Assembly: GCA_021773795.1 (NCBI GenBank)
Contig: JAJFJT010000029.1
Location: 1 to 64,000, forward strand
Direction: 5' to 3'
DNA from: Gammaproteobacteria bacterium
Lineage (GTDB): Bacteria; Pseudomonadota; Gammaproteobacteria; HK1
Length of the DNA: 64,000 bases
In this document: positions 29,033 through 37,013 of the stretch, piece by piece
Layout of the letters: the number at the start of each line of letters is the position of its first letter
Numbering within the stretch: position 1 is the first letter of the stretch
The notes under the pieces: model-generated
Databases searched by the model: none
Told to the model about the DNA's origin: nothing
The model's input: only the letters and a program-made list of their open reading frames with translations
Made by a program: the position numbers and the translations under genes

Positions 29033-30532
29033 CTAGTTGGCGGTCCAGCCCCGGTAGCCCAAGGCCTCGCCCAGATGGTCTTCACCAAGTTGCCTGGTAC
29101 CCGCGAGATCGGCGATGGTGCGTGCCACCTTGAGTACCCGATGGCAGGCACGGGGGGAAAGCGCCAGGCGGGTCGCTGCCTGTTCCAATAGCGATCGCTC
29201 ACTGGCTCCCAGACGACAGTTTTGGGTGAGTTCCCGGCTTTCCAGCAACTGGTTGGGTTTTCCGGAGCGCTGTAATTGCCGATTTCGTGCCGTGATGACA
29301 CGGGCACGGATCGTCACGCTGTCTTCCTGAGCATGGCTGCTGGTGATGGGGAGATGTTTGAGTCGTGGCACTTCTACATGCAGATCTATGCGATCCAGCA
29401 AGGGTCCTGAAATGCGGCTGCGGTAGCGTGAGATAGTATCTGGGCTGCAACGACAGGATTTGAGTTGATCCCCTAGATGTCCGCAGGGACAGGGATTCAT
29501 GGCGGCGATGAGCTGGAAATTCGCGGGAAATGTCATCTGCCGGGCCGCCCGGGAAATGGAGATGCTGCCAGATTCCAAGGGCTGGCGTAGTGCCTCGAGC
29601 ACCCGGCGCTCGAACTCCGGCAGCTCATCGAGAAATAATACCCCATGATGAGCCAGAGAAATTTCCCCGGGGCGAGGTTGAGAGCTGCCCCCCACCAGTG
29701 CCACCGCCGAGGCGGTATGGTGGGGGCCACGGAATGGGCGTCGGCCCCAGTGCCTAGGTGTAAAGCCCTCGCTGCTTACTGACAGGATGGCCGCTGATTC
29801 CAGACTCTCACTTTCGGTCATGGGCGGCAGGATGCCGGGCAGGCGTGAGGCCAGCATGGTTTTACCGGTGCCAGGTGATCCACTCATGAGTAGGTTATGG
29901 GCCCCGGCGGCGGCTATCTCCAGCGCACGTCGGGCGCGATACTGGCCCTGGATATCGGCCATATCCAGTTCGGCGGCGGGATGCGGTGGCGTAGGTGGCG
30001 CCTCAAAGACGGATATTTCCGGGCCTGTTCCAAAGTGAGCGCAGATAGCCAGCAGATGATCTGCGCCCAGGATGCGAGCCTCCTTTACCAATGCGCCTTC
30101 GGCGGCATTTTCCGTGGGCACCATCAGGCTGCGTCCGGCGGTCTGAGCCTGCAAAGCGGCCGACAAGACGCCGCGTACCGGGCGGAGCATGCCGGTTAAT
30201 GCCAGTTCCCCGAGAAATTCGTAATCTGCCAGGGCCTCGGTTGGAATCTGGCCAGAGGCGGCAAGGATGCCGAGCGCAATGGGCAAATCGAAGCGCCCGC
30301 CTTCTTTGGGAAGATCGGCGGGGGCGAGATTGATGGTGATGCGCCGCGCCGGAAAACTGAAGCGGCTGTTTAGCAGTGCGCTACGGACTCGGTCTTTGGC
30401 CTCGCGTACCGCAATTTCGGGCAGTCCGACGATGGATAGGCGGGGCAGACCGCCACTGAGATGGACCTCAACGGTTACCTGAGGTGCATCCAACCCTAAT
30501 TGGGCACGGCTATAAACGACTGCGAGAGACAT
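29033..30532 (-). CDS. comM: ComM/YifB, AAA+ ATPase with Mg-chelatase-like fold
   Basis: 499 residues. An N-terminal Lon-like/ChlI domain (SIVGLPEIAVREAKDRVRSA, VNLAPAD-type) is followed by the AAA+ core: Walker A SGSPGTGKTMLASRLPGIL, Walker B GVLFLDELPEF, and a C-terminal helicase-type lid. ComM is a hexameric branch-migration helicase needed for natural transformation in Haemophilus and Vibrio. It lies just downstream of ubiK, a common gammaproteobacterial pair. Confidence 0.95.
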   Translation of the reverse strand: MSLAVVYSRAQLGLDAPQVTVEVHLSGGLPRLSIVGLPEIAVREAKDRVRSALLNSRFSFPARRITINLAPADLPKEGGRFDLPIALGILAASGQIPTEALADYEFLGELALTGMLRPVRGVLSAALQAQTAGRSLMVPTENAAEGALVKEARILGADHLLAICAHFGTGPEISVFEAPPTPPHPAAELDMADIQGQYRARRALEIAAAGAHNLLMSGSPGTGKTMLASRLPGILPPMTESESLESAAILSVSSEGFTPRHWGRRPFRGPHHTASAVALVGGSSQPRPGEISLAHHGVLFLDELPEFERRVLEALRQPLESGSISISRAARQMTFPANFQLIAAMNPCPCGHLGDQLKSCRCSPDTISRYRSRISGPLLDRIDLHVEVPRLKHLPITSSHAQEDSVTIRARVITARNRQLQRSGKPNQLLESRELTQNCRLGASERSLLEQAATRLALSPRACHRVLKVARTIADLAGTRQLGEDHLGEALGYRGWTAN

Positions 30533-30600
30533 AGGTTCCTTCCTTTTTGGCCAGGGATGGCCTTATGCCGTGAAGCACATGGATGTGCGGTAGCGGCGCT

Positions 30601-30672
30601 TGGCCATAGACTGCTCTTTGGCATCCATGCCATCGCAGCATAAATGCATCCCTGCATAAAATGGCCTTAGGT
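30601..30672. repeat. Fragment related to family C
   Basis: About 70 bp between comM and ubiK match the inner part of family C: CTCTTTGGCATCCATGCC, then a CATCCCTGCA block and AAATGGC. Both ends of the element are missing, so it is a decayed remnant or an internal-only copy. Related tracts continue weakly to about 30700. Confidence 0.6.
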
Positions 30673-30731
30673 CGCAGAGCACAGGACGTGCGGTAGCGAC
30701 CGGTTCCGTTGGTGGCAAAATTGTCCTTGGT

Positions 30732-31028
30732 TCAATCCTTGGTAGTCGTGTCTCCTGAGGATTCCACTGCAGTGCGCTTGAGTACGTGCAATTCTGTTTC
30801 CAGCTCTCCGAGTTTCTCTTCCAGCGCAATCAGCTGTTCACGACTACGTGCAAGCACCGTGGTTTGTACATCAAATTCCTCACGGGTCACGAGATCCATA
30901 CGTCCAAGGGCTGCTTCCAGGGCCGTGCGCAGATTTTTTTTTACATCGGCCTGAATCTGACCAAGCCCCTTGGGCAGGGCTTCCATGAGTTTGCGGGTTA
31001 ATTCGTCGAGGGATTTCGGACTCACCAT
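30732..31028 (-). CDS. ubiK: UbiK/YqiC accessory factor
   Basis: 98 residues from ATG 31028 (MVSPKSLDELTRKL). The N-terminal amphipathic helix with LPKGLGQIQADVKKNLR and a C-terminal coiled coil (RSREQLIALEEKLGELETEL) are typical. UbiK helps UbiJ and the Ubi complex in aerobic ubiquinone synthesis. An upstream in-frame ATG at 31091 is rejected because the family starts at 31028. Confidence 0.9.
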   Translation of the reverse strand: MVSPKSLDELTRKLMEALPKGLGQIQADVKKNLRTALEAALGRMDLVTREEFDVQTTVLARSREQLIALEEKLGELETELHVLKRTAVESSGDTTTKD

Positions 31029-31162
31029 AATTGCGGTAATACTCTGTAAGTTGGTGGAGTGAACCATAACTTTTGCCCTTGGGGCAGGCAAGCATTGTGG
31101 TTGTGCCGGTTGTCAGTTGTAGAGGCTATGCATAGGATGAGGCTTGGTCTCCCGGATAGCTT

Positions 31163-32416
31163 ATGCGGGCTGAAGCAGGAAAGTTATTGCTTGAACTATT
31201 CGCCGCGGCCGTTGCTGCAGCGCAGGCGGAACGCTGCCTGCCCGCTTACCTGCCAACCTTGCCCGCCAGACGTACCGTGGTGGTCGGGGCGGGCAAGGCG
31301 GCGGCTGCCATGGCGCAGGTGGTGGAGTCGGAGTGGTCCGGACCCCTAAGTGGGCGGGTGGTGACGGCTTATGGGCACGGCTTGCGTTGCCGGCAGATAG
31401 AAGTGCTGGAGGCTGCTCATCCAGTACCCGATGCAGCGGGGGTGGCTGCGGCCCGAGGAATGTTGGCATCGGTGCAGGGCCTGAGTGCCCAGGATCTCGT
31501 GCTGTGCCTGCTTTCCGGTGGTGGCTCTGCACTGATGCCATTGCCGGCAGAGGGTATTACGCTCGAGGAAAAGCGCGCCTTGAATCAAGCATTGCTGCGT
31601 TCCGGGGCGAGTGTGGGAGAGCTCAATTGCGTACGCAAACACCTCTCCGCAATCAAGGGTGGCCGACTGGCTATCGCCTGTGCGCCCGCACCGGTATTTT
31701 CGCTGTTGATTTCCGATGTTTGCGGCGATGACCCGGCCACTATCGCCTCTGGTCCCACCGTGCCTGATGCCAGCACCTGTGAAGAGGCACTGGAAATTCT
31801 GCATGCTTACGACATCCAGGTTCCGGACTCGGTCCACGGTCTTTTGCAAAGCGGGAAAAGTGAAACCCCGAAGCCGGGGGATCCGCGTTTTAGCTCAAAC
31901 CGGGTCCAGCTTGTTGCGACTGCTGATAATGGCCTGAAGGCGGCGGAAAAGGTGGCGGGCAGGGTGGGGATCGATACCCTGATGCTCGGCGGTGGGATTG
32001 AGGGTGAAGCACGGAGCGTGGCCCAGGAACAGGCGGCCCTGGTAGAGAAAATCCGCCATCATCAGGGGCCGGTGTCACCACCCTGTGTGATATTATCCGG
32101 CGGCGAGACCACGGTCACCGTGCGGGGCTCCGGCAGGGGTGGTCGCAACGGCGAGTTCCTCCTGTCTTTGGCTATTGCCCTGGATGGAATGCCGGGGGTA
32201 TATGCCATTGCCTGCGATACCGACGGTATTGATGGCATGGGGAATAATGCGGGTGCCTTGCTGTATCCGGATAGCCTGGCTCGGTCCCGTCGGGATCCCC
32301 GGAAGAGTCTCGCCAATAATGATAGTGACGGTTTCTTCGAGGCCCTTGGTGATCAGGTGGTTACCGGACCGACTCGAACCAACGTCAATGATTTTCGCGC
32401 CATTTTTATCACCTAG
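31163..32416 (+). CDS. Glycerate 2-kinase, MOFRL family
   Basis: 417 residues. The N-terminal DUF4147 domain has VVVGAGKAAAAMAQ and LLSGGGSALMPLPAEG; NCVRKHLSAIKGGRLA is the family core. The C-terminal MOFRL domain follows with GRGGRNGEFLLSLAIAL and the CDTDGIDG tip. It phosphorylates glycerate to 2-phosphoglycerate; older annotation called this family hydroxypyruvate reductase (TtuD). It is 6 nt before aroG and probably co-transcribed. Confidence 0.92.
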   Translation: MRAEAGKLLLELFAAAVAAAQAERCLPAYLPTLPARRTVVVGAGKAAAAMAQVVESEWSGPLSGRVVTAYGHGLRCRQIEVLEAAHPVPDAAGVAAARGMLASVQGLSAQDLVLCLLSGGGSALMPLPAEGITLEEKRALNQALLRSGASVGELNCVRKHLSAIKGGRLAIACAPAPVFSLLISDVCGDDPATIASGPTVPDASTCEEALEILHAYDIQVPDSVHGLLQSGKSETPKPGDPRFSSNRVQLVATADNGLKAAEKVAGRVGIDTLMLGGGIEGEARSVAQEQAALVEKIRHHQGPVSPPCVILSGGETTVTVRGSGRGGRNGEFLLSLAIALDGMPGVYAIACDTDGIDGMGNNAGALLYPDSLARSRRDPRKSLANNDSDGFFEALGDQVVTGPTRTNVNDFRAIFIT

Positions 32417-32422
32417 ACCACT

Positions 32423-33496
32423 ATGAAATATCAGACTGACGACCTTCGTATCCTCGGCATCAAGGAGGTCATTTCACCCTCCGCTCTGCACGCCGAATTA
32501 CCGATTACCGAACAGGCGGCCCAGACCACTGCTGAGGCACGGCTGGCCATACGCCAGGTGTTACGCAAGACTGACGATCGCTTGCTGGCGGTGGTGGGGC
32601 CCTGTTCCATTCATGACCCGGAAGCAGCCCGTGAGTACGCTGCGAAGTTACGCGTGGTTCAACAGCGTCTTTCCGCCGATCTATTGCTGGTGATGCGGGT
32701 TTACTTTGAGAAGCCACGGACCACCGTGGGTTGGAAGGGTTTGATCAACGACCCCGATCTTGATGGCAGTTTTCATATTAACCAGGGGTTGCGCATCGCT
32801 CGCCGCCTGCTGCTTGATATCAATAAAATGGGCTTGCCCGCCGGTACAGAATATCTGGACCTCATCACCCCGCAATATGTCACCGACCTGGTGAGTTGGG
32901 GTGCCATTGGTGCGCGCACCACGGAGAGTCAGGTGCATCGCGAACTGGCTTCTGGGCTTTCCTGTCCGGTGGGCTTCAAAAACGGCACCAACGGCACAGT
33001 AAAACTAGCCACTGATGCCATCGGCTCTGCCCGTCAGCCGCATAATTTTCTATCCGTTACCAAGGCGGGACATTCAGCGATTTTTGCTACCCGTGGCAAT
33101 GAGGACTGTCACCTTATTCTGCGTGGTGGCCGTGAGCCTAATTACGATTCGGAGAGTGTGCACAAATCCGTGGCAAGCCTGGAGGCAGCCGATCTACCCT
33201 CCGGTCTGATGATCGACTTCAGCCATGCCAACAGTCTCAAGCAATATCAGCGTCAGATGGATGTCGGCCGGGATGTTGCCGGGCAACTTGCGGCCGGTGA
33301 GCGACAAATCGTTGGTTGCATGGTGGAAAGTAATCTCAAGGCGGGAAATCAGAGCATTGTCCCGGGTAAGACGCCGGTCTACGGTCAGAGCATCACCGAT
33401 GCCTGTCTGGGCTGGGAGGATACCGAGCGGCTGTTGGAAGAGCTGGCCGAGGCAGTGCGTGCCCGCCGCGGAAGCAGTAGCAAGCTCGCCTCCTGA
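32423..33496 (+). CDS. aroG: 3-deoxy-7-phosphoheptulonate synthase, class I
   Basis: 357 residues. It joins erythrose 4-phosphate and phosphoenolpyruvate in the first shikimate step. AVVGPCSIHDPEAAREYA, RVYFEKPRTTVGWKGLINDP and GFKNGTNG are intact, as is the metal-ligand region near MIDFSHANSLKQYQRQ. It belongs to the AroF/G/H type; which aromatic amino acid inhibits it cannot be read by eye, so the aroG symbol is nominal. Confidence 0.93.
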   Translation: MKYQTDDLRILGIKEVISPSALHAELPITEQAAQTTAEARLAIRQVLRKTDDRLLAVVGPCSIHDPEAAREYAAKLRVVQQRLSADLLLVMRVYFEKPRTTVGWKGLINDPDLDGSFHINQGLRIARRLLLDINKMGLPAGTEYLDLITPQYVTDLVSWGAIGARTTESQVHRELASGLSCPVGFKNGTNGTVKLATDAIGSARQPHNFLSVTKAGHSAIFATRGNEDCHLILRGGREPNYDSESVHKSVASLEAADLPSGLMIDFSHANSLKQYQRQMDVGRDVAGQLAAGERQIVGCMVESNLKAGNQSIVPGKTPVYGQSITDACLGWEDTERLLEELAEAVRARRGSSSKLAS

Positions 33497-33505
33497 AGCC
33501 GGTTG

Positions 33506-33829
33506 TTATTCCAATAGTCTCCGGATACGGAGGCTGCCGCCAGCCAGAGCTGCCAGTGTGGCAATACCCCAAGCCATGGCAAGGTCGCGGGTAAATCCAT
33601 CCCCTATCGTTTTGGTCCAGAGCCAGTAGCCCTGAGGATCACCCAGCCCTGCCTGGAGATGCCGCTGTAAGCCGTCCCATTCCACCCCGGTGAGCAGCAG
33701 GCCGATCGGCAATAAGACGGCAAAAACGCCCGCGGAAGTCACCACAAAGCAGAGTATGCCATCCGCTAAAACACCGTAGCGAAGCGTGAACGAGCTATGG
33801 TCTTCAGTCACCGATCTTGCCGCCATCAC
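33506..33829 (-). CDS. Small membrane protein of unknown function
   Basis: 107 residues with two clear hydrophobic segments (LCFVVTSAGVFAVLLPIGLL and AMAWGIATLAALAGG). I do not recognise a family. It starts 26 nt inside the 3' end of phoX in another frame, so it is the last member of the overlapping operon 40745-33506. Function unknown. Confidence 0.6.
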   Translation of the reverse strand: MMAARSVTEDHSSFTLRYGVLADGILCFVVTSAGVFAVLLPIGLLLTGVEWDGLQRHLQAGLGDPQGYWLWTKTIGDGFTRDLAMAWGIATLAALAGGSLRIRRLLE

Positions 33830-35660
33830 GCCGTTGGATGGCCACTACGGCCGGGCGTGCCGGCATGCCCGGGTTGAAGTCCGGCCAGCCTCCACCCGGG
33901 TGCTGGATGGAGAGAAACAGGGTGCGTTGATCCGGGCTGAAACAAGGGCCGGTTACCTCAGCACTCTTGGGTGCGCGCAGGAAGTGCCGGCTCAACGCTC
34001 GCCCTGGGCCGAGGGTGTCGCAGGCCCACAGACTATCCGCAATACCGCTCGCTGAGGTGGCGCCGTCGCTGGCAATCCACAGTCGGCCACGGGCATCGCA
34101 GGCGAGATTATCCGGACAGGCAAACCAGCCGGCGGGACCAAGTTCGGGGAGATTGTTTGCACCCTCGCCGCCCAGGGCAAAGATCTCCCAGTGGGCTTCA
34201 GTGGTGGCGTGATCGGCATCCTCCCCCGGGGGAATGATTTCCAGGATATGACCGTAGCGATTGACCGCATGCGGATTGGCGCCATTTCTCTGCCACGGTG
34301 CCCGGGCGTGATTTTTGGTCAGTGCAAGATAGATTCGGCCATTGTCTGGTTGAAGGCTAATTCCCTCCGGTCTATCCATGGGGGTGGCACCCAGCAGATC
34401 AGCAGCGCGGCGGGTTTCGATGAGCACCTCGGCTTGGCTGGCAAAGCCATTTTCCTTGCTAAGCGGCCCCCGCCCGTAGATCAGGGGTAGCCACTGGATA
34501 CCACCATCCTCATTAAAACGTGCGACATGGAGCACGCCCTCATCCAGTAATCGTCCCGTGTCCGCACCTGCAGCGTAGCGCCCGTGACTGACAAATTTGT
34601 AAAGGTATTCAAAGGCTTGATCGTCACCACTGTAGACCACCACTCGGCCATCTGGAGCCAGTGCGACTGTGGCGCTTTCGTGTTTAAAGCGCCCAAGCGC
34701 AGTACGCTTTACTGGCATGGAGCTAGCATCGTAGGGATCGATCTCCACTACCCAGCCGAAGCGATTGGGTTCCCGTGGCTCCTGGGCCAGATCAAAGCGG
34801 GGATGGAAGCGTGCCCAGCGATAGCGGTGCCGAGGACCGATGCCATAGCGCTCGTAATTGTCTTGCTCTGAGTGCTCGGTGGCGATGCCGCCAAAGTAGG
34901 CCTGAAAGTTTTCTTCGCAGATCAGAACGGTACCCCAGGGTGTGGTGCCACCGGCGCAGTTATTGAGGGTGCCGAGCACCCGTGTTCCCCCTGGATCGGC
35001 CATGGTGCGCAGGCGAGGGTGACCGGCGGCGGGGCCTGCGAGGCGCATCCAGGTATCCAGCGGGCTGATGCGGCGGTTGTACGGGCTGTTTGTAACCACC
35101 GTCCAGGCAGCCCGTTGTAGGCGTATTTCCACCACGCTATGGCCGTGGCTTGCCAATTCCACTCCAGTGCGGGTTTCTGCAGAGAGCCGTGGGCTATGGG
35201 CGAACATCCGTGAAGAACTGTATTCGTGACTGACACAGAGCAGGCCCCTCTGATGATTGCGTTTATCGGCGGGCAGGGGCATGAAGGCGATGAAGTCACA
35301 GTTGTAGCCAAATTGGCGCTGTTGCGCCGCCGCCGTTTGCTGGGCCGGATTAAAAACCGGAGAGTCGCTAAATAGCGGGTCACCCCAACGTAGCAATACC
35401 TGGGACTGGTAGCCCTCGGGAACATGGAGTTGTGTATCGAGGCCGTGGGGTATTTCGCCAAAGCCAAGGCTTGATAGCGTGGAATTGGCTGCTGACAAAG
35501 GTATGGGCAGGCCCGCTGAAAGAGCAACGGCCGCACCTCCTCGTAGAAGGTGGCGGCGTGACAGGCGTTGGTTCAGTAGTTTGGCAAGGCTCGGGCCCGA
35601 GTGCTGGCGCGGGATGGCCTCGTCTTCGGTTTCAGGAAAGGGTGCTTTTTTGCTGTTCAT
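33804..35660 (-). CDS. phoX: PhoX-type alkaline phosphatase (DUF839), Tat-exported
   Basis: 618 residues from ATG 35660 (MNSKKAPFPETEDE). A twin-arginine signal SRRHLLRGGAAVALSAG is present near residue 40. The beta-propeller body contains the family's NNCAGGTTPWGTVLICEENF, the PhoX metal-site region, and RPEGISLQPDNGRIYLALT. PhoX enzymes are periplasmic or exported Ca/Fe phosphomonoesterases. The gene overlaps the 3' end of rquA by 29 nt, so the two are translationally linked. No Pho box could be located by eye. Confidence 0.88.
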   Translation of the reverse strand: MNSKKAPFPETEDEAIPRQHSGPSLAKLLNQRLSRRHLLRGGAAVALSAGLPIPLSAANSTLSSLGFGEIPHGLDTQLHVPEGYQSQVLLRWGDPLFSDSPVFNPAQQTAAAQQRQFGYNCDFIAFMPLPADKRNHQRGLLCVSHEYSSSRMFAHSPRLSAETRTGVELASHGHSVVEIRLQRAAWTVVTNSPYNRRISPLDTWMRLAGPAAGHPRLRTMADPGGTRVLGTLNNCAGGTTPWGTVLICEENFQAYFGGIATEHSEQDNYERYGIGPRHRYRWARFHPRFDLAQEPREPNRFGWVVEIDPYDASSMPVKRTALGRFKHESATVALAPDGRVVVYSGDDQAFEYLYKFVSHGRYAAGADTGRLLDEGVLHVARFNEDGGIQWLPLIYGRGPLSKENGFASQAEVLIETRRAADLLGATPMDRPEGISLQPDNGRIYLALTKNHARAPWQRNGANPHAVNRYGHILEIIPPGEDADHATTEAHWEIFALGGEGANNLPELGPAGWFACPDNLACDARGRLWIASDGATSASGIADSLWACDTLGPGRALSRHFLRAPKSAEVTGPCFSPDQRTLFLSIQHPGGGWPDFNPGMPARPAVVAIQRRDGGKIGD

Positions 35661-36486
35661 GGACGGACAGAGATTCGAGCTTGAACACATTGACTCCATA
35701 AAGGCCACCGCCAAAAAGGCGATGATGGAGGCGGCTAATGCTTTTGCCCTGAGTCACTGCCATTTGCTCTAGGCGTTGATTCAAATCTTGGCCCAGAAAT
35801 CCCTTAAGCCAGGGTTCGGCACGGGCAAGCAAGTGCCGCCGGGGATCGAGGTGGGTAAGGAAGTTGGTGGGCGAGGCGAATTCGGTAATTAGCAGGCGTC
35901 CGCCGGGTTTAAGTACGCGCAGGCACTCATTGAGTGTCCTTTCGCGCACTTCCGGGGGAAGTTCGTGGAGCAGGAAAAACACCACGATGGTGTCCAGAGA
36001 GTCATCACGATAGGCGAGTGACGCTGCATCCATCCGGCTAAAACAGACGTCTTTGTCCGCTTTGATTTTTTGTTGGCTGAGTTTTATTTGGCCGGGCAGG
36101 ACATCTGCCAGGTGAAAGCGCTGACCATCCAGAGCCTGCTGCATGCGGGTGCTGAAGTCGCCGTAGACACAGGCGAGCTGCAGGGTTTCACCCGCTGCTT
36201 CGCGGGTCAGGCAGCGCAGGGTTTCTTCCTTGAGGGCGCGGTACTGGCCAAACAGGATGAGGTTGATGATCGCGGGGCGATCAAAGAAGCGCATCCCGCG
36301 TGGTGATAGATAGGCCCAGCCATAGTGGCGGATGAGATATTCTGGAATCCCGTTTTGCGTCGCTATGGGGGTTGCCGCTGGAGGCGGGGCCGGTTGCAGT
36401 GCCTGAGGGGTGGGCGCAGATCTCGCGTGCCCGTCGGCGCTACCCTGCTTGGGGTAGGGGGCTGCTAGTGTGCTAGGCTTCGCCAC
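35632..36486 (-). CDS. rquA: RquA-like rhodoquinone biosynthesis methyltransferase homologue
   Basis: 284 residues from GTG 36486 (GAGAAGGA upstream); a longer frame from ATG 36555 lies inside the preceding gene. It shares the RquA signature: YGWAYLSPRGMRFFDR, NLILFGQYRAL and LQLACVYGDFS, with VYG where ordinary SAM methyltransferases have GxG. VVFFLLHELPPEVRERTLN and RVLKPGGRLLI follow. RquA converts ubiquinone to rhodoquinone, using SAM as amino donor. An alanine/proline-rich stretch of about 40 residues precedes the domain. It could be a relative with another quinone-like substrate. Confidence 0.8.
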   Translation of the reverse strand: MAKPSTLAAPYPKQGSADGHARSAPTPQALQPAPPPAATPIATQNGIPEYLIRHYGWAYLSPRGMRFFDRPAIINLILFGQYRALKEETLRCLTREAAGETLQLACVYGDFSTRMQQALDGQRFHLADVLPGQIKLSQQKIKADKDVCFSRMDAASLAYRDDSLDTIVVFFLLHELPPEVRERTLNECLRVLKPGGRLLITEFASPTNFLTHLDPRRHLLARAEPWLKGFLGQDLNQRLEQMAVTQGKSISRLHHRLFGGGLYGVNVFKLESLSVHEQQKSTLS

Positions 36487-37003
36487 GTGCCGGATAATCC
36501 TTCTCAATAATGAATTCGAGTGCGCCCAGGATTTCGCGGAAGTGGGGTCTGGCAAAGGGCATGGTGCTAAGCGTAGCCGCGTAGAGGGTCTGGTCGGGGC
36601 GCAGTAGAAATACGCCGGGTTCGTTGAACAGTGCGGGCTCTTCCACGCCCATCGAGGTCACCCCTCGCCCGCTTGAGATATACAATCCCCAGGCCCGCGC
36701 CTCGGCAATGCTAAGGCCATAGCCGATACGCAAATTATCGAGTCCCCATTCTGCTTTTGCCTGTTCGGCCCGCCTGTGGATGTCCGTGCTGAAGGCCAGA
36801 GCATGGACCCCCAGCTGATAGAAGCCGTCCAGATGGCGCTCCAGATCCTGCAGATAAGTCTTGCAGATGGGGCAGTGCAGGCCGCGATAGGCCACCAGCA
36901 GGCTGAAATGTTCTGGTGCATCGTCGCCTGGCTGCCATGCCTGTTCTGGCAGCAGTTTGAGATTGAGGGCAGGCACCTTCTGGCGTGGTGTCATAGCGGG
37001 CAT
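36473..37003 (-). CDS. Peroxiredoxin-like (AhpC/TSA) protein
   Basis: 176 residues with a thioredoxin fold. LLVAYRGLHCPICKTYLQDLE holds a CxxC pair where classical peroxiredoxins have TxxC, so disulfide exchange or reductase activity is also possible. It belongs to the 'peroxiredoxin-like' group often seen beside respiratory genes. It starts 10 nt after the large flavoprotein gene and its end overlaps rquA. Confidence 0.85.
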   Translation of the reverse strand: MPAMTPRQKVPALNLKLLPEQAWQPGDDAPEHFSLLVAYRGLHCPICKTYLQDLERHLDGFYQLGVHALAFSTDIHRRAEQAKAEWGLDNLRIGYGLSIAEARAWGLYISSGRGVTSMGVEEPALFNEPGVFLLRPDQTLYAATLSTMPFARPHFREILGALEFIIEKDYPARGEA

Positions 37004-37013
37004 TGAGGTTTTC

